Shown one piece after another: positions 9,190-18,049 of a DNA stretch of 64,000 nt; position 1 is the first letter of the stretch; every line of letters starts with the position of its first letter. The translations under genes were made by a program, and so were the position numbers. This stretch comes from Gemmatimonadaceae bacterium. GTDB lineage: Bacteria > Gemmatimonadota > Gemmatimonadetes > Gemmatimonadales > Gemmatimonadaceae. The stretch is from contig JADGQV010000001.1 in the NCBI GenBank assembly GCA_017881465.1, positions 1 through 64,000 of the forward strand, given 5' to 3'. A model generated the notes under the pieces. The model saw nothing but the letters and a program-made list of their open reading frames with translations, was not told the DNA's origin and made no database searches.

Positions 9190-10121
9190 GCTCGTAGTCT
9201 GGCGCTGCGCGAGCGTGAATTCATAGCCGTCTCCGCCGGACTCGCCGCTAGCGCGCGTTTGGTCAGCACTTCGCCAAGAGCCTTGCCGCGGCAGGTGCAA
9301 TGCAGCTGCTTCGGGGGGCAAATGCAGGACTGACTCCAGCCGCGGATGGTGTGCTTGACGAGCCGGTCCTCTCCGGAGTGGTAGGAGATCACAGCGAGCA
9401 CGCCGCGCGGATCGAGGCGGTCGCGCAGCAACGGCAGTGCCTTCTCGAGTGCCGCGAGCTCGTCGTTGACGGCGATCCGCACGGCCTGGAAAAATCTCGC
9501 GAACTCACTCGGGCCCGTGCGCGCTCCGTAGGCGCCGCGAATCGCGTCGACCAGATCATCGCTCACGCGCATCGGCTTTCGATCGCGGCGACGCACGACT
9601 TCCCGCGCGAGCCGGTTGGCGCGCGGCTCGTCTCCGTAGTCACGAAAAATTTGGGATAGCTCTGCTTCATCGAGGGTGTTGAGCAAATCGGCGGCGGTGC
9701 CCGTAGAGCGACGGTCCATCCTCATGTCGAGTAACGCGCCAGGCCGAAAAGAGAAACCTCGCTCGTCGGCGTCGATCTGCCGGGAGGAAACGCCGAGGTC
9801 GGCGAGGATGCCGTCGAACGTGCGTCCGGCGAGCTCCGGGATGCGATCGATCTCACCGAAATTCCCCCTCAACGCGAGAAAGCGGCCTGACGCCTCGTGG
9901 GGCGCCAGCCGCTCTCGTGCTTCCGTTATGGCGGCCTCGTCGCGATCGATCGCTACAACCGAGGCGCCGGAGGCAAGGAGGGCTTCGCTATGCCCTCCTC
10001 CCCCCAACGTGCAATCCAGAACCTGTTTCGCGCCCTTGAACAGCGCCACCACCTCTTCGACCATGACCGGCGCATGGTAGGAGCTATCCCACCGGCCGGT
10101 CAGGGGGTCGGAGTCTGTCAC
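9171..10121 (-). CDS. rsmH: 16S rRNA (cytosine(1402)-N(4))-methyltransferase
   Basis: 316 residues, typical for RsmH (MraW). It uses SAM to methylate C1402 in the decoding centre of 16S rRNA. Visible features are the N-terminal YHAPVMVEEV segment, the SAM-binding DCTLGGGGHSEALL with glycines at about 40-43, the ILADLGVSSRQ block and the C-terminal AVISYHSGEDR motif. It is the first classical dcw gene here. Its start ATG overlaps the stop of the upstream TPR gene by 4 bases, so the TPR gene is probably co-transcribed. No mraZ is seen between them. Confidence 0.96.
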   Translation of the reverse strand: MTDSDPLTGRWDSSYHAPVMVEEVVALFKGAKQVLDCTLGGGGHSEALLASGASVVAIDRDEAAITEARERLAPHEASGRFLALRGNFGEIDRIPELAGRTFDGILADLGVSSRQIDADERGFSFRPGALLDMRMDRRSTGTAADLLNTLDEAELSQIFRDYGDEPRANRLAREVVRRRDRKPMRVSDDLVDAIRGAYGARTGPSEFARFFQAVRIAVNDELAALEKALPLLRDRLDPRGVLAVISYHSGEDRLVKHTIRGWSQSCICPPKQLHCTCRGKALGEVLTKRALAASPAETAMNSRSRSARLRAWRKAA

Positions 10122-11833
10122 TTACAGAAGCGCTTTATCTCATTGTCGACGGCGGGCGTGAACTGAGGAATCGCCGTCATAAGCTGAGCGGCCTCGGTCG
10201 GGTACTTCTGTCCGCCTGCCGGCAAGTTGATGGAGGCGAGGTTGAAGGCATCGCGAGCCATGCGGGCCAGCTCGCAGCTCCGCTTCTCGTTGGCGTCGAT
10301 GGTCGCGCTCTGACCGAGCGAGAACGCGCTGGCGCCGAGCAGGAACTTGGCGTCCGCGGAGCTCTGTAGCTGATCAGAGAGCTGGAGGAACTTGATGGCG
10401 CGCTGGAAATCCGCGCGGTCCTTCGAGCCTTGTCCCGCCTTGTAGGCGTTGCTCCCCTGCTGCAGAGCGATCTGCGAGAGACCCGCAGGATCAGCGCCGT
10501 TGGCCTTCGCCTGGTTCAGAGTGTTGATGACATCGTCGTATTGGTTGAGCGCACCCTGAATGGTTGCGAGCAGGAAGTAGGCTTGCGGGTTCTTCGGATT
10601 CGCCGCGAGCGCCTTTTTCGCCGCGTCCAGCGCCTGCTGAAGCTGTCCGGACTTGTAAAGCGAATTCGCAACGATGATCGAGAGGGTCGGATCATTCGGG
10701 AACTTCTTCGCGCCCAGATTCGAGACTTCCGAGGCCTTCTGCGGCTGGTTTAGCGCGGTGTACGCAGCCGCGAGGCGCTTGTAGTAGTCTGCCGTCGCGG
10801 CAGCGGTGTCTACCCGCACCATCTCGTTGCCCACGTCGATCGCGCCCTGATAGTCCTTTGCATTCAGATAGACCAGCCACGCCAGGTTGAGTAGCTGCGG
10901 ATCGCCGGGGTTGTTCTGAAGAAGATCACGCACTAGTGGAACGGCCTGCGGCGCACGCCCCATCGAGGCATACTCGTTGACGACGTCCTGAACGAGCTTG
11001 ATGTTCGTCGGATCGGCGGCTGCAAGGGAGCCGAGCACCTTCAGGAGCTCCGTCGTGTCGCTGCTCGCCCGAGTCGGGTCGGTCCCGGGCCGAGGTGAGT
11101 CGATCCTAGCGCGGTAAGTGGTGGTGAGCAGTCTCAGCGCCGGAATGTTGCGCGGGTCGCTGGCGCGAACACGCTCAGCGACGGCCACTACCGAGTCCGG
11201 CATCTTGAGATTGTTGTACGCCTCGGCGAGGCATACTCCAACAATGTTCGCGGTCGGATAGCCGACCAGCCCCTTACGCGCCGCGGCCACCGCTTCCTGA
11301 TACTTGCCCTGTGAGATGTCGTTGTGGCAGGTCTCCTCAGCGGGCAGCTGACGGCGCGCATCCTGGATCGCACGCGCGACTTGGCCGGCCGCATCGTCGA
11401 GCTTTGCGCCCTGGGCGCTCGGCAGAGCCTGAGCCTTGAACATGTCGCGGGAGATGATGAGCCGCGAATCGATCTTGTATCCCGTAGGCGTCTTGGTGAC
11501 GGTGCCCTCGAGATACTGCGGAGCGCGAACGAGACTCGCCAGCGCCTTGGCATCACCAGGAGCCAGGGCGTCACTCGGCGGGTACCCGGACGAGATAAGG
11601 CTACTGTTGATGTCGGTCTTGGGGACCACGACGAGATCGCGAGTGTTGGTCTGTTTCTGCAGCTGGTTGCGGATGGCTTCCGCGGCCTGAACTCCCAGCT
11701 CCTTGTCCGAGCTCTGAAGCGTGGGGATCATCACTCGCTCGCCCGTCTTGCCGCTTTGGGCGAATACAGGTGATGCCGTGATTGCCACGAGCGCTATGAG
11801 AACGAGACCGGAAATACCTAAACGTGCCTTCAA
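10118..11833 (-). CDS. Secreted TPR-repeat protein heading the dcw cluster
   Basis: 571 residues from a TTG at 11833. I chose this start because GGAGG sits 8 bases upstream and it places a clean signal peptide (KARLGISGL, hydrophobic core, ASPVFA-Q) at the N-terminus. An ATG at 11860 has no usable ribosome site, and longer frames run through tRNA-Val. After the signal peptide comes a domain of about 150 residues (MIPTLQSSDKELG, ending in an AIQDARRQL helix) resembling periplasmic lipoprotein/TolB-like N-domains. Many TPR units follow, including a block near NPKNPQAYFLLATIQGALNQ. It is probably periplasmic. Its function is unknown. Coupling to rsmH by a 4-base overlap suggests a link to envelope growth, but this is inference. 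Confidence 0.82.
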   Translation of the reverse strand: MKARLGISGLVLIALVAITASPVFAQSGKTGERVMIPTLQSSDKELGVQAAEAIRNQLQKQTNTRDLVVVPKTDINSSLISSGYPPSDALAPGDAKALASLVRAPQYLEGTVTKTPTGYKIDSRLIISRDMFKAQALPSAQGAKLDDAAGQVARAIQDARRQLPAEETCHNDISQGKYQEAVAAARKGLVGYPTANIVGVCLAEAYNNLKMPDSVVAVAERVRASDPRNIPALRLLTTTYRARIDSPRPGTDPTRASSDTTELLKVLGSLAAADPTNIKLVQDVVNEYASMGRAPQAVPLVRDLLQNNPGDPQLLNLAWLVYLNAKDYQGAIDVGNEMVRVDTAAATADYYKRLAAAYTALNQPQKASEVSNLGAKKFPNDPTLSIIVANSLYKSGQLQQALDAAKKALAANPKNPQAYFLLATIQGALNQYDDVINTLNQAKANGADPAGLSQIALQQGSNAYKAGQGSKDRADFQRAIKFLQLSDQLQSSADAKFLLGASAFSLGQSATIDANEKRSCELARMARDAFNLASINLPAGGQKYPTEAAQLMTAIPQFTPAVDNEIKRFCK

Positions 11834-11903
11834 TGGTTTAACCTCCAAGACGGTAAACATTCCTACCCACACCCCAAGCCGTGGGTCCCTTGTTTTGCTT
11901 TGA

Positions 11904-11977
11904 TGGGCGAGGAGGGACTCGAACCCCCGACATCCTGCGTGTAAGGCAGGCGCTCTAACCAACTGAGCTACTCGCCC
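11904..11977 (-). tRNA. tRNA-Val (anticodon UAC)
   Basis: A 74-base cloverleaf on the minus strand. The acceptor GGGCGAG pairs with CTCGCCC, followed by discriminator A. The D arm is GCTCAGTTGGTTAGAGC. The anticodon arm is CCTGC/GCAGG with loop CTTACAC, giving anticodon UAC (Val). The T arm carries TTCGAGT. CCA is not encoded. It lies between the small membrane-protein gene and the TPR gene. A hairpin-capable ACCCAC/GTGGGT pair lies in the short spacer that leads to the TPR gene. Confidence 0.97.
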
Positions 11978-12001
11978 GGTGCAGAAACTGAGCCTGTTCC
12001 C

Positions 12002-12199
12002 TCACCGAAGAATGGCCAGCGGGATCAGCACACAGTACCCGATTACAAGCAGAATCGGGGCTAGCGTCTCGCCACCCCGCGCGAGGTCGGCGAATCCGGC
12101 GAGCAACACTAGTGTGGCAACTATCCAATACACCCATGCGCGGCGCGGACCAGAATCGCGCCCCGCCCGGGCACCATTGGCAAGATCGGTTTTGGCCAT
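12002..12199 (-). CDS. Small two-helix membrane protein of unknown function
   Basis: 65 residues from the ATG at 12199 (MAKTDLANGARAG). A short polar N-terminus is followed by two hydrophobic segments, WVYWIVATLVLLAGFADLA and LAPILLVIGYCVLIPLAIL, joined by ARGGET. This predicts an inner-membrane hairpin. The frame is open upstream to 12334, but that extension is low-complexity and lacks a membrane-protein character. The gene ends 24 bases before tRNA-Val. I do not recognise a family with certainty; small proteins of this topology (for example DUF3098-like) exist. It is likely real because of its clear membrane topology. Confidence 0.62.
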   Translation of the reverse strand: MAKTDLANGARAGRDSGPRRAWVYWIVATLVLLAGFADLARGGETLAPILLVIGYCVLIPLAILR

Positions 12200-12272
12200 A
12201 AGGGTCGTAGTGTAGGGCGGGATGAAATGCGTGTCAACCCGGAGTGTGCCGGCGGGCCGACTGCAATGGGTG

Positions 12273-13391
12273 CTACGTGGCCGTCTGCCGCCCGTTTGAG
12301 TACTGGAGCTCGACCCAGTCCCGGTAGCTCCCATCCATGACCGAGCGCCACCACTGCTCGTTGGCGATGTACCACTTGATGGTCTTCAGCAGCCCTGTGT
12401 CGAACGATTCGGACGGTCCGTAACCGGTCTCCAGAGTCGCCTTCATCGCATCGATCGCGTAGCGCCGGTCGTGTCCGGGCCGATCCTTGACGAAAGTTAT
12501 GAGCTCGGCGGTGTCGCCGCCGAGCGCGGCCGGGCATTTGGGAAACCGCTCCCGAACCTTCTCGTCCGCCCCGAAAATCTTGTTGATGCTCGCGCAGATC
12601 GTCTTCACCACGTCGAGATTCTTGCGCTCCGAATTGCCCCCGAGGTTGTAAGTCTCGCCCACCCTTCCCTTCTCCAGCACGCGCTCGATTCCGCGGCAGT
12701 GATCGCGAACGTAGAGCCAGTCGCGAATCTGGAGCCCGTCCCCATACAGGGGCAGCGGCTTTCCGTCGAGCGCGTTCACGATCGTGAGCGGAATCAGCTT
12801 CTCCGGAAAATGATAGGGACCGTAGTTGTTGGAGCAGTTCGTCGTCGTGACGGGCAGGCCGTAGGTGTGGTGGTACGCGCGAACGAGGTGATCCGATCCG
12901 GCCTTGCTCGCCGCGTACGGCGAATTCGGGGCGTACGCCGTATCCTCGGTGAACGGAGCGGCGGTCGGACCCAGACTTCCGTAAACCTCGTCTGTCGAGA
13001 TGTGGTGGAACCGTCGGGCGCCGCCCGACCAGTCCTCGGTCCAGGCCGCGCGCGCGGCCTTTAGCAGCTCGTGCGTGCCCCTGACGTTGGTGTCGATGAA
13101 GGGATCCGGCCCGTGGATCGATCTATCCACGTGCGATTCCGCCGCGAAGTGGACGATCGTATCGATTCCCTCGTGCTTGATGATGTCGCGCATGGTGTCG
13201 CCGTCGCGAATATCGCCCTTTATGAACGTGAACCGCTCGTTATTCGCGAGGGGCTCGAGGCTCGCGAGGTTGCCCGCGTAAGTCAGCGCGTCGAGTCCGA
13301 CGATCGCGTCGCCCGAATGATGCTCGGCCCAGAAATGGACGAAGTTGGTGCCGATGAATCCGGCCGCACCCGTTACCAGCATCCTACGCAT
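12273..13391 (-). CDS. rfbB: dTDP-glucose 4,6-dehydratase
   Basis: 372 residues. This NAD-dependent SDR enzyme converts dTDP-glucose to dTDP-4-keto-6-deoxyglucose, the second step toward dTDP-rhamnose and other deoxysugars. The N-terminal [11 protein letters not shown] nucleotide-binding motif, the [12 protein letters not shown] block, the HISTDEVYG segment and catalytic YAASKAGSD (YxxxK) are all present. A good ribosome site (GAGGAAGGG, 7 bases from ATG) supports the start. No rfbA, rfbC or rfbD is adjacent, so it stands alone in a 125-base-spaced position after cheB. The last 30 residues look divergent. Confidence 0.93.
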   Translation of the reverse strand: MRRMLVTGAAGFIGTNFVHFWAEHHSGDAIVGLDALTYAGNLASLEPLANNERFTFIKGDIRDGDTMRDIIKHEGIDTIVHFAAESHVDRSIHGPDPFIDTNVRGTHELLKAARAAWTEDWSGGARRFHHISTDEVYGSLGPTAAPFTEDTAYAPNSPYAASKAGSDHLVRAYHHTYGLPVTTTNCSNNYGPYHFPEKLIPLTIVNALDGKPLPLYGDGLQIRDWLYVRDHCRGIERVLEKGRVGETYNLGGNSERKNLDVVKTICASINKIFGADEKVRERFPKCPAALGGDTAELITFVKDRPGHDRRYAIDAMKATLETGYGPSESFDTGLLKTIKWYIANEQWWRSVMDGSYRDWVELQYSNGRQTAT

Positions 13392-13516
13392 CGTGATTCC
13401 CTTCCTCGTTCATTCTGCTTTGTCCTGTGATTGGTGAGCGATCAAAGATCGAATGCGCGACGCGGCGCTTCGAGAGCGCTCCCCGGGCCGCTCAGCGAAC
13501 GATACGTGACGATTCC

Positions 13517-14599
13517 TCATCCGCCAATGCCTCTGGCCGCGCCTGCGCACAGATCTCTGATCAGTGGCGCGATATCGTTCACCGCCGCGACCTTATCGGC
13601 ACCCGCCGCCGCGAGCGCAGCCTGCGGCATTCCGTAAATGATCGAGCTCTCGCGATCCTGCACGATCGCCCTTCCCCCCGCGTCCCGAATTCGCCGCAGC
13701 CCTTCCGCGCCATCCCGGCCCATTCCCGTGAGCACGACACCGATCGCGGCGCGTCCGAACGTCTCAGCGACGGAGAAAAAGAGCGGATCGGCAGCAGGCC
13801 TCACGCCCCACATCGTTGGCGACTCGTCCAGCCGGATCGACGCATTCCCCGGCTCGCCTCTCAAGGTCATGTGATATCCGCCCGGCGCGACGTAGACGCG
13901 ATTCTCGCGCAGGAGCTTGCCATCTATCGCCTCCGCCACCCAGAGAGCGCTCATCGCGCGGAGCCGCTCGGCGAGGAGTTTGGTGAATTCTCCCGGCATG
14001 TGCTGAACGATCACCACCGCCGCGCCCAGTTCTTCGGGAAGGTGCGGTATGATCTCAGCCAGCGCGCGGGGCCCGCCCGTCGACGACGCGATCGCCACTA
14101 CTTTAGTCGCCGCATCGGGCGATTTCTTTGGCGCCGCCTCGCCGTGAACCGCCGACGCGGCGGGCGCGGGTGTCCGGACTCCGCCCATGTTCATCGCCCG
14201 CGCCGCTTCGAGTGCCGACATCAGCTGCACGCGCACAGTCGAAAGGTCGATGCTGACAGGGCCGGACGGCTTTCTCACGAACTCGAGTGCGCCGCGTTCG
14301 AGCGCGCGCAGTGTCATCTCGTTTCCCAGATCCGAGCCCGCGGCGCTGAGCATCACGACCGGCCGCGGCATCTCGGCCATGATCTGCTCGAGCGTCTGCA
14401 GGCCGTTCAAGCGGGGCATCTCGATGTCGAGCGTCACGATATCGGGCTTGAGAGCGCGGATCTTCTGCAATGCCTCGATTCCGTCGCCCGCGGTACCGAC
14501 GACACGGAATGCGCCGCCCGACTCGACCATCTCTGCGATCAGCTTGCGCATGAACGCGCTGTCATCGACGACCAGGACGGTCGCAGCCTTGTCGGTCAT
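13517..14599 (-). CDS. cheB: Chemotaxis-type protein-glutamate methylesterase/response regulator CheB
   Basis: 360 residues from the ATG at 14599 (MTDKAATVLVVDDS). The N-terminal receiver domain has acidic DD at 12-13 and phospho-acceptor D58 in VTLDIEMP. A linker is followed by the methylesterase domain with SSTGGPRAL (catalytic Ser), QHMPGEFT (His) and TGMGRDGAEG (Asp). Phosphorylation by CheA relieves inhibition and drives demethylation or deamidation of chemoreceptors. It is the last gene of the signalling cluster, 19 bases after cheR. No receptor gene is in the window, so its substrate is encoded elsewhere or is not a classical MCP. Confidence 0.95.
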   Translation of the reverse strand: MTDKAATVLVVDDSAFMRKLIAEMVESGGAFRVVGTAGDGIEALQKIRALKPDIVTLDIEMPRLNGLQTLEQIMAEMPRPVVMLSAAGSDLGNEMTLRALERGALEFVRKPSGPVSIDLSTVRVQLMSALEAARAMNMGGVRTPAPAASAVHGEAAPKKSPDAATKVVAIASSTGGPRALAEIIPHLPEELGAAVVIVQHMPGEFTKLLAERLRAMSALWVAEAIDGKLLRENRVYVAPGGYHMTLRGEPGNASIRLDESPTMWGVRPAADPLFFSVAETFGRAAIGVVLTGMGRDGAEGLRRIRDAGGRAIVQDRESSIIYGMPQAALAAAGADKVAAVNDIAPLIRDLCAGAARGIGG

Positions 14600-14618
14600 C
14601 TCAGCCACGCCAAACGGG

Positions 14619-15437
14619 CTAGATCTTCCGGAAGATGCGTTCGCGCGCATTCACCGGCGTAAAAAGACCTCTCGCGCCACCGAGGAGACTCTCGACCTTG
14701 CCGAGGACGAGGAACCCGCCCCGAGCGAGCGCGCGATGAAATGCCGAGAACAGTGCGTCCTGTGCCTCGCGCTCGAAGTAGATGATCACGTTGCGGCAGA
14801 GGATGAGATGAACGTCCTGAAGCGGAGGCTCGTAGGCGAGGAGATCGTTGCACTCGAAGCTCGCCAGCCGCCTGACCTCGGGCAGCATCCCGTGGAGTCC
14901 GGCAATCTGCGGGAAGTATTGCTCGCGGAGCGCCGGCGGCGTATCGCCGAGGGCCGTGTCGGCGTAGAACGCGCGCTCCGCTTCTCCGAGACAGTCGGCA
15001 TCGATGTCCGTGCCCAGGATCCTGATTGTTTCGAGCCGCGCGCTCTCTCGCCTCTCGGCGGCGTGCTTGTGCATTAGTATGCCGATCGAGTAGGGCTCCT
15101 CGCCCGACGAGCACCCCGCGCTCCAGATGCGCGTCTCGGGCTCCCCGCGCTCCCACAGCTCCGGAACAACTGTGTTCCTGATCACCGAATAGGTGTCCCA
15201 GTTCCGGAAAAACTTCGTCACGTTGACGGTCAGCGATCGAATCAGTCGATCGTATTCCTTCGGATCGGCGTCCAGGGCTGTCGAGTACTCGCCGGCCGTC
15301 GGCGTGTGTTTCGCGCGCATCCGGACAGCGATGCGTCGTCGCAGGCACTTGTCCTTGTAGCTGGAGCAGCGAAATCCCCGATCGCGCGTGATCTTCTCGA
15401 TCAGTGCCTGGAATCCGGCGTCGTCTCCCTGGACCAA
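14619..15437 (-). CDS. cheR: Chemotaxis-type protein-glutamate O-methyltransferase CheR
   Basis: 272 residues from a TTG at 15437. No ATG or GTG gives a full domain, the open frame further upstream overlaps the preceding gene on the same strand, and this start yields the family length. The N-terminal helical domain has FRCSSYKDKCLRRRI, followed by VNVTKFFRN. The SAM-binding site is IWSAGCSSGEEPYSI and the C-terminal motif is ILCRNVIIYF. CheR methylates receptor glutamates, opposing CheB. It starts 15 bases after the PATAN-TPR gene and is followed by cheB. The start codon is the uncertain part; the family call is firm. Confidence 0.92.
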   Translation of the reverse strand: MVQGDDAGFQALIEKITRDRGFRCSSYKDKCLRRRIAVRMRAKHTPTAGEYSTALDADPKEYDRLIRSLTVNVTKFFRNWDTYSVIRNTVVPELWERGEPETRIWSAGCSSGEEPYSIGILMHKHAAERRESARLETIRILGTDIDADCLGEAERAFYADTALGDTPPALREQYFPQIAGLHGMLPEVRRLASFECNDLLAYEPPLQDVHLILCRNVIIYFEREAQDALFSAFHRALARGGFLVLGKVESLLGGARGLFTPVNARERIFRKI

Positions 15438-15451
15438 CTCCGCGCGCCCCG

Positions 15452-16744
15452 TCAGGAGTGACTCGATGCTTTCGTCGCCTTCCGTTCCGCGCGCGAAATT
15501 CCTTCCAGCGCTGCGGAGAGATTGCGACGGAGCTGCGGAAGCTCCGGTGCCAGCGCCACTCCCTTTTCGGCCGCGTCCTTCGCGCTCTCGTAGTCCTCTC
15601 GCTTGAGGTGAGCCGCGGCGAGATTGTTCAGCATCACCGCGGACTCGGGATGCGTCTCGGTTGCGGCGGCGAGCAGCAGCATCTCGCGGTCGGGGTCGTC
15701 GGTCATTGCGGCGACCTTCGCGGCGTAGTGGAACCAGACCGCGGGAGGCGGATTCGTCTTCCACAGACTGCGCGATTCACTCAGCCGAACCTTCGCCGCC
15801 TGGAAGTCTCCCAGACGCATCGAGACGATCGCCGCCTGCAGCTGGATGAGCGGATCCGTGCTTCCTCCCGCGCCCAGGGCCCGGTCGATCACCAGTCTGG
15901 CTTTTTCGAGCTGCCCGAGCTGTTCGTAGGCGAGCGCGAGGTTATGGAGAAGTGATATTTTGCTCGGCGCGTTGGGCGCCGCGGTCATGAACGCATTCAC
16001 GGCTCCGGCCCATTCCTTCTGCCGGAGCGCGATGAGGCCGACGTGGAACGATGCCACTGGGTCGGCCGCTTCCTCGACGAGCGCGCGGAATTCGCGTAGC
16101 GCCTCGTCGTGCATTCCAGCTCTGTACAACGCGCTGGCGAGCTCACGCCGCTCGAGAGGACTCGCGTTCCGGGGGAGCGTCGGTGTAGTTCTCTTCCGTC
16201 CGACGGGCAGAAGGAAGGATGCGTTCACCAATCCATACAGCGCCTTCCCGACCTCGAACTCGCCGATGCCCGAGTCGCGGATCAATCCATTGATGTCGCG
16301 GTGTCCGTCGATGATCGGAAGCAACGCCTCCTGCTCGGGGGAAAGCGGGTCCCTGTTCATCATCAGGCGCGGACGGTCGAGACTGAACACGACATCGAAG
16401 CTCGGGATCTTCTTCTCGATGAGCGACCACTCGTCGACCCTCCGCGCGCCCTCCAGCAAGAGCGACTGCGGATCGACGGAGACGCGCTCGGCGCCATCTT
16501 CCGGCTCCACGCCGGGCTCGAAGTTGAAGGTGCCGCTCGTCCACGTGAACAGCGTGTAGACGGAGTTCTCCGTGTCGAGCGGCCGGTTCACGATCGCGGC
16601 GTGGCAGATGCGCCCGCTGTCGAAGTAGATCGAGCCGAAGCTGTCGTGGAACGAGAGTCCGAGGCATCCCGTCTTCTTCCCCATCGAGAGCAGCTGGAGG
16701 ACGTCGGGGAGGCTCGCCTCCTTGAGGCTACCCTTGATGGCCAT
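15452..16744 (-). CDS. PATAN (DUF4388) domain protein with C-terminal TPR repeats
   Basis: 430 residues from the ATG at 16744 (MAIKGSLKEASLPDVLQLLS). The N-terminal part matches the PATAN/DUF4388 pattern: SL.D.LQLL...KTG.L, then a strand with IYFDSGRICHA and an FNFEPG segment. The middle (SLLLEGARRVDEWSLIEKKIPS through EQEALLPIIDGHRDINGLI) is shared with the second PATAN protein at 18772. The C-terminus carries TPR-like helices. PATAN proteins are signalling adaptors often found with MglA and roadblock proteins. The start overlaps the stop of the 70-residue gene by one base. Binding partner unknown. Confidence 0.85.
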   Translation of the reverse strand: MAIKGSLKEASLPDVLQLLSMGKKTGCLGLSFHDSFGSIYFDSGRICHAAIVNRPLDTENSVYTLFTWTSGTFNFEPGVEPEDGAERVSVDPQSLLLEGARRVDEWSLIEKKIPSFDVVFSLDRPRLMMNRDPLSPEQEALLPIIDGHRDINGLIRDSGIGEFEVGKALYGLVNASFLLPVGRKRTTPTLPRNASPLERRELASALYRAGMHDEALREFRALVEEAADPVASFHVGLIALRQKEWAGAVNAFMTAAPNAPSKISLLHNLALAYEQLGQLEKARLVIDRALGAGGSTDPLIQLQAAIVSMRLGDFQAAKVRLSESRSLWKTNPPPAVWFHYAAKVAAMTDDPDREMLLLAAATETHPESAVMLNNLAAAHLKREDYESAKDAAEKGVALAPELPQLRRNLSAALEGISRAERKATKASSHS

Positions 16745-16956
16745 TAGCGCATCTCCTCGATCATCCGGTCGGCGATGTTGGGCCACTCGACGATGAGGCC
16801 CGCGTCCGGCACGGCGGGAGTCTTCTTCCTCTCCTCCGGGGGCGCCTTCGGCTTGGTGTCGAGCGACTCCACGCGCTGCGCGATCTCCTGGCTGATGTCA
16901 GCCATGAAGTCGGCGAATTCGCCGCTCTCCTCCTCCTTCTTCGACTCGTTCGCCAC
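16744..16956 (-). CDS. 70-residue charged protein beside MglA, unknown function
   Basis: 70 residues in a tight operon slot: 3 bases after mglA and one base overlapping the PATAN-TPR gene. The N-terminal half is acidic and helical (KKEEESGEFADFMADISQEIAQRVESLD). A Pro/Lys-rich linker follows, then a conserved-looking tail LIVEWPNIADRMIEEMR. No membrane segment or cysteine is present. I do not recognise a family. Position suggests a small adaptor or regulator of the GTPase or PATAN protein. It is likely a true gene because both junctions are exact and codon use matches its neighbours. Confidence 0.7.
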   Translation of the reverse strand: MANESKKEEESGEFADFMADISQEIAQRVESLDTKPKAPPEERKKTPAVPDAGLIVEWPNIADRMIEEMR

Positions 16957-16959
16957 GAA

Positions 16960-17565
16960 TCAGGATTCCTTGACGGCGGGAGCGCTCAGGCGTGACAGCA
17001 CCAGCGACGCGACGCTGCGAAGCGTCTCGAATACGCCGCCGCCGGTGATGGCGGTCCCCGAGAAATAGGGCACGTCCCGAAAGTTGAGCGTTTCGTCCAG
17101 GTCCTCGATCGAGCTGATCTCGCCCGCGGGCAGATCGCGCTTGTTGTACTGCATTACGAGGGGAAGCGTACGCGGATCGAGGCCCTCGTCGGCCAGATTC
17201 GCGTGCAGGTCCTGCAGGCTCTCGATGTTCTCGGCGAGCTGGCGAGACTGGCTGTCGGCAACGAACACCACTCCGTCGACGCCCTGCAGCACGAGCTTGC
17301 GCGTGGCGGCGTAGTACACCTGGCCGGGAACCGTATAGAGCTGAAACCGGGTCGCAAATCCGGAGATGGTGCCGAGATCGAGCGGAAGAAAATCGAAGAA
17401 CAGGGTGCGATCGGTCTCGGTGGCGAGGGAGATCATCTTCCCCTTCCTCTCCTCCGGCAGCTGCGAGTAGATGTGCTGAAGGTTGGTCGTCTTTCCCGAT
17501 CTACCCGGCCCGTAGTAGACGATCTTGCACGTGATTTCGCGCGTGCCGTAGTTGACGACTGACAT
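16960..17565 (-). CDS. mglA: MglA-type small Ras-like GTPase
   Basis: 201 residues, typical of bacterial MglA (about 195). Sequence order: N-terminal strand [11 protein letters not shown]-loop [10 protein letters not shown] at 19-28, [15 protein letters not shown], the MglA-specific TVPGQVYY at 78-85 and the guanine-specificity motif NKRDL at 141-145. In Myxococcus MglA sets the leading cell pole and is switched by the roadblock GAP MglB. Three roadblock-type genes lie directly upstream, 1 base away. Here the GTPase sits inside a Che cluster, which suggests linked control of polarity or surface motility. That function is inferred. Confidence 0.93.
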   Translation of the reverse strand: MSVVNYGTREITCKIVYYGPGRSGKTTNLQHIYSQLPEERKGKMISLATETDRTLFFDFLPLDLGTISGFATRFQLYTVPGQVYYAATRKLVLQGVDGVVFVADSQSRQLAENIESLQDLHANLADEGLDPRTLPLVMQYNKRDLPAGEISSIEDLDETLNFRDVPYFSGTAITGGGVFETLRSVASLVLSRLSAPAVKES

Positions 17566-17566
17566 G

Positions 17567-18049
17567 CTAGTGCTTTCCTATCGGACCGAAGAGCGCATCG
17601 AGACTGCGATTGAGCTCGCCCTCGAAATCACCGGACGGTCCGACGCCCGCGGCCTGCTTCTCGGGATGCAGTCTCTCGAGCGCCTTCTGAAACTCCGCGA
17701 AGTAGATCTCCACCACGCCGAACGAGCTCTCGCGGTCAAAGACGCCCACGAACAGCAATTCCTGCGCGCCGGCGGATGCGCGGGCCATGAATACCCGCCT
17801 TTCCGCTCCAGCGTGGTGCATCTCGTAGAAGGGCTTGCCATCGAGCTGGCGTCCCAGCTCACGCGCCGAAGCGTTGATGGCGGACGTGAGGGCGCAGATG
17901 GACATCACATCGGCCGCGTTGGAGAAGCCGAACTGTCCGACCGCGCGGCCACTCGGATAGAGGAGAACACCCGAGATGAGACGTGCGTCGTCTTTCAGCC
18001 GCGTGAGCGGAGCCGCGACCCAGGCTTCCGCTACAGTCGGATCGCTCAT
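17567..18049 (-). CDS. Roadblock/LC7-type protein with C-terminal extension (MglB-like)
   Basis: 160 residues. The fold pattern is an N-terminal helix ([17 protein letters not shown]), [16 protein letters not shown], a helix, then FYEMHHAG followed by [11 protein letters not shown] and ELLFVGVFD, consistent with roadblock/LC7. An extra C-terminal helix ([18 protein letters not shown]) and a Gly/Pro tail extend past the usual 110-130 residues. In MglA systems roadblock dimers act as GTPase-activating or scaffold proteins. It is the nearest gene to mglA (1-base gap) and overlaps the next roadblock gene by 4 bases, making it the best MglB candidate. Confidence 0.78.
   Translation of the reverse strand: MSDPTVAEAWVAAPLTRLKDDARLISGVLLYPSGRAVGQFGFSNAADVMSICALTSAINASARELGRQLDGKPFYEMHHAGAERRVFMARASAGAQELLFVGVFDRESSFGVVEIYFAEFQKALERLHPEKQAAGVGPSGDFEGELNRSLDALFGPIGKH

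Noticed and set aside
11834-11962. N-terminal extension of the TPR gene reaching into tRNA-Val.
   Set aside because: The extension translates the tRNA itself and would bury the signal peptide; the TTG at 11833 has a better ribosome site.
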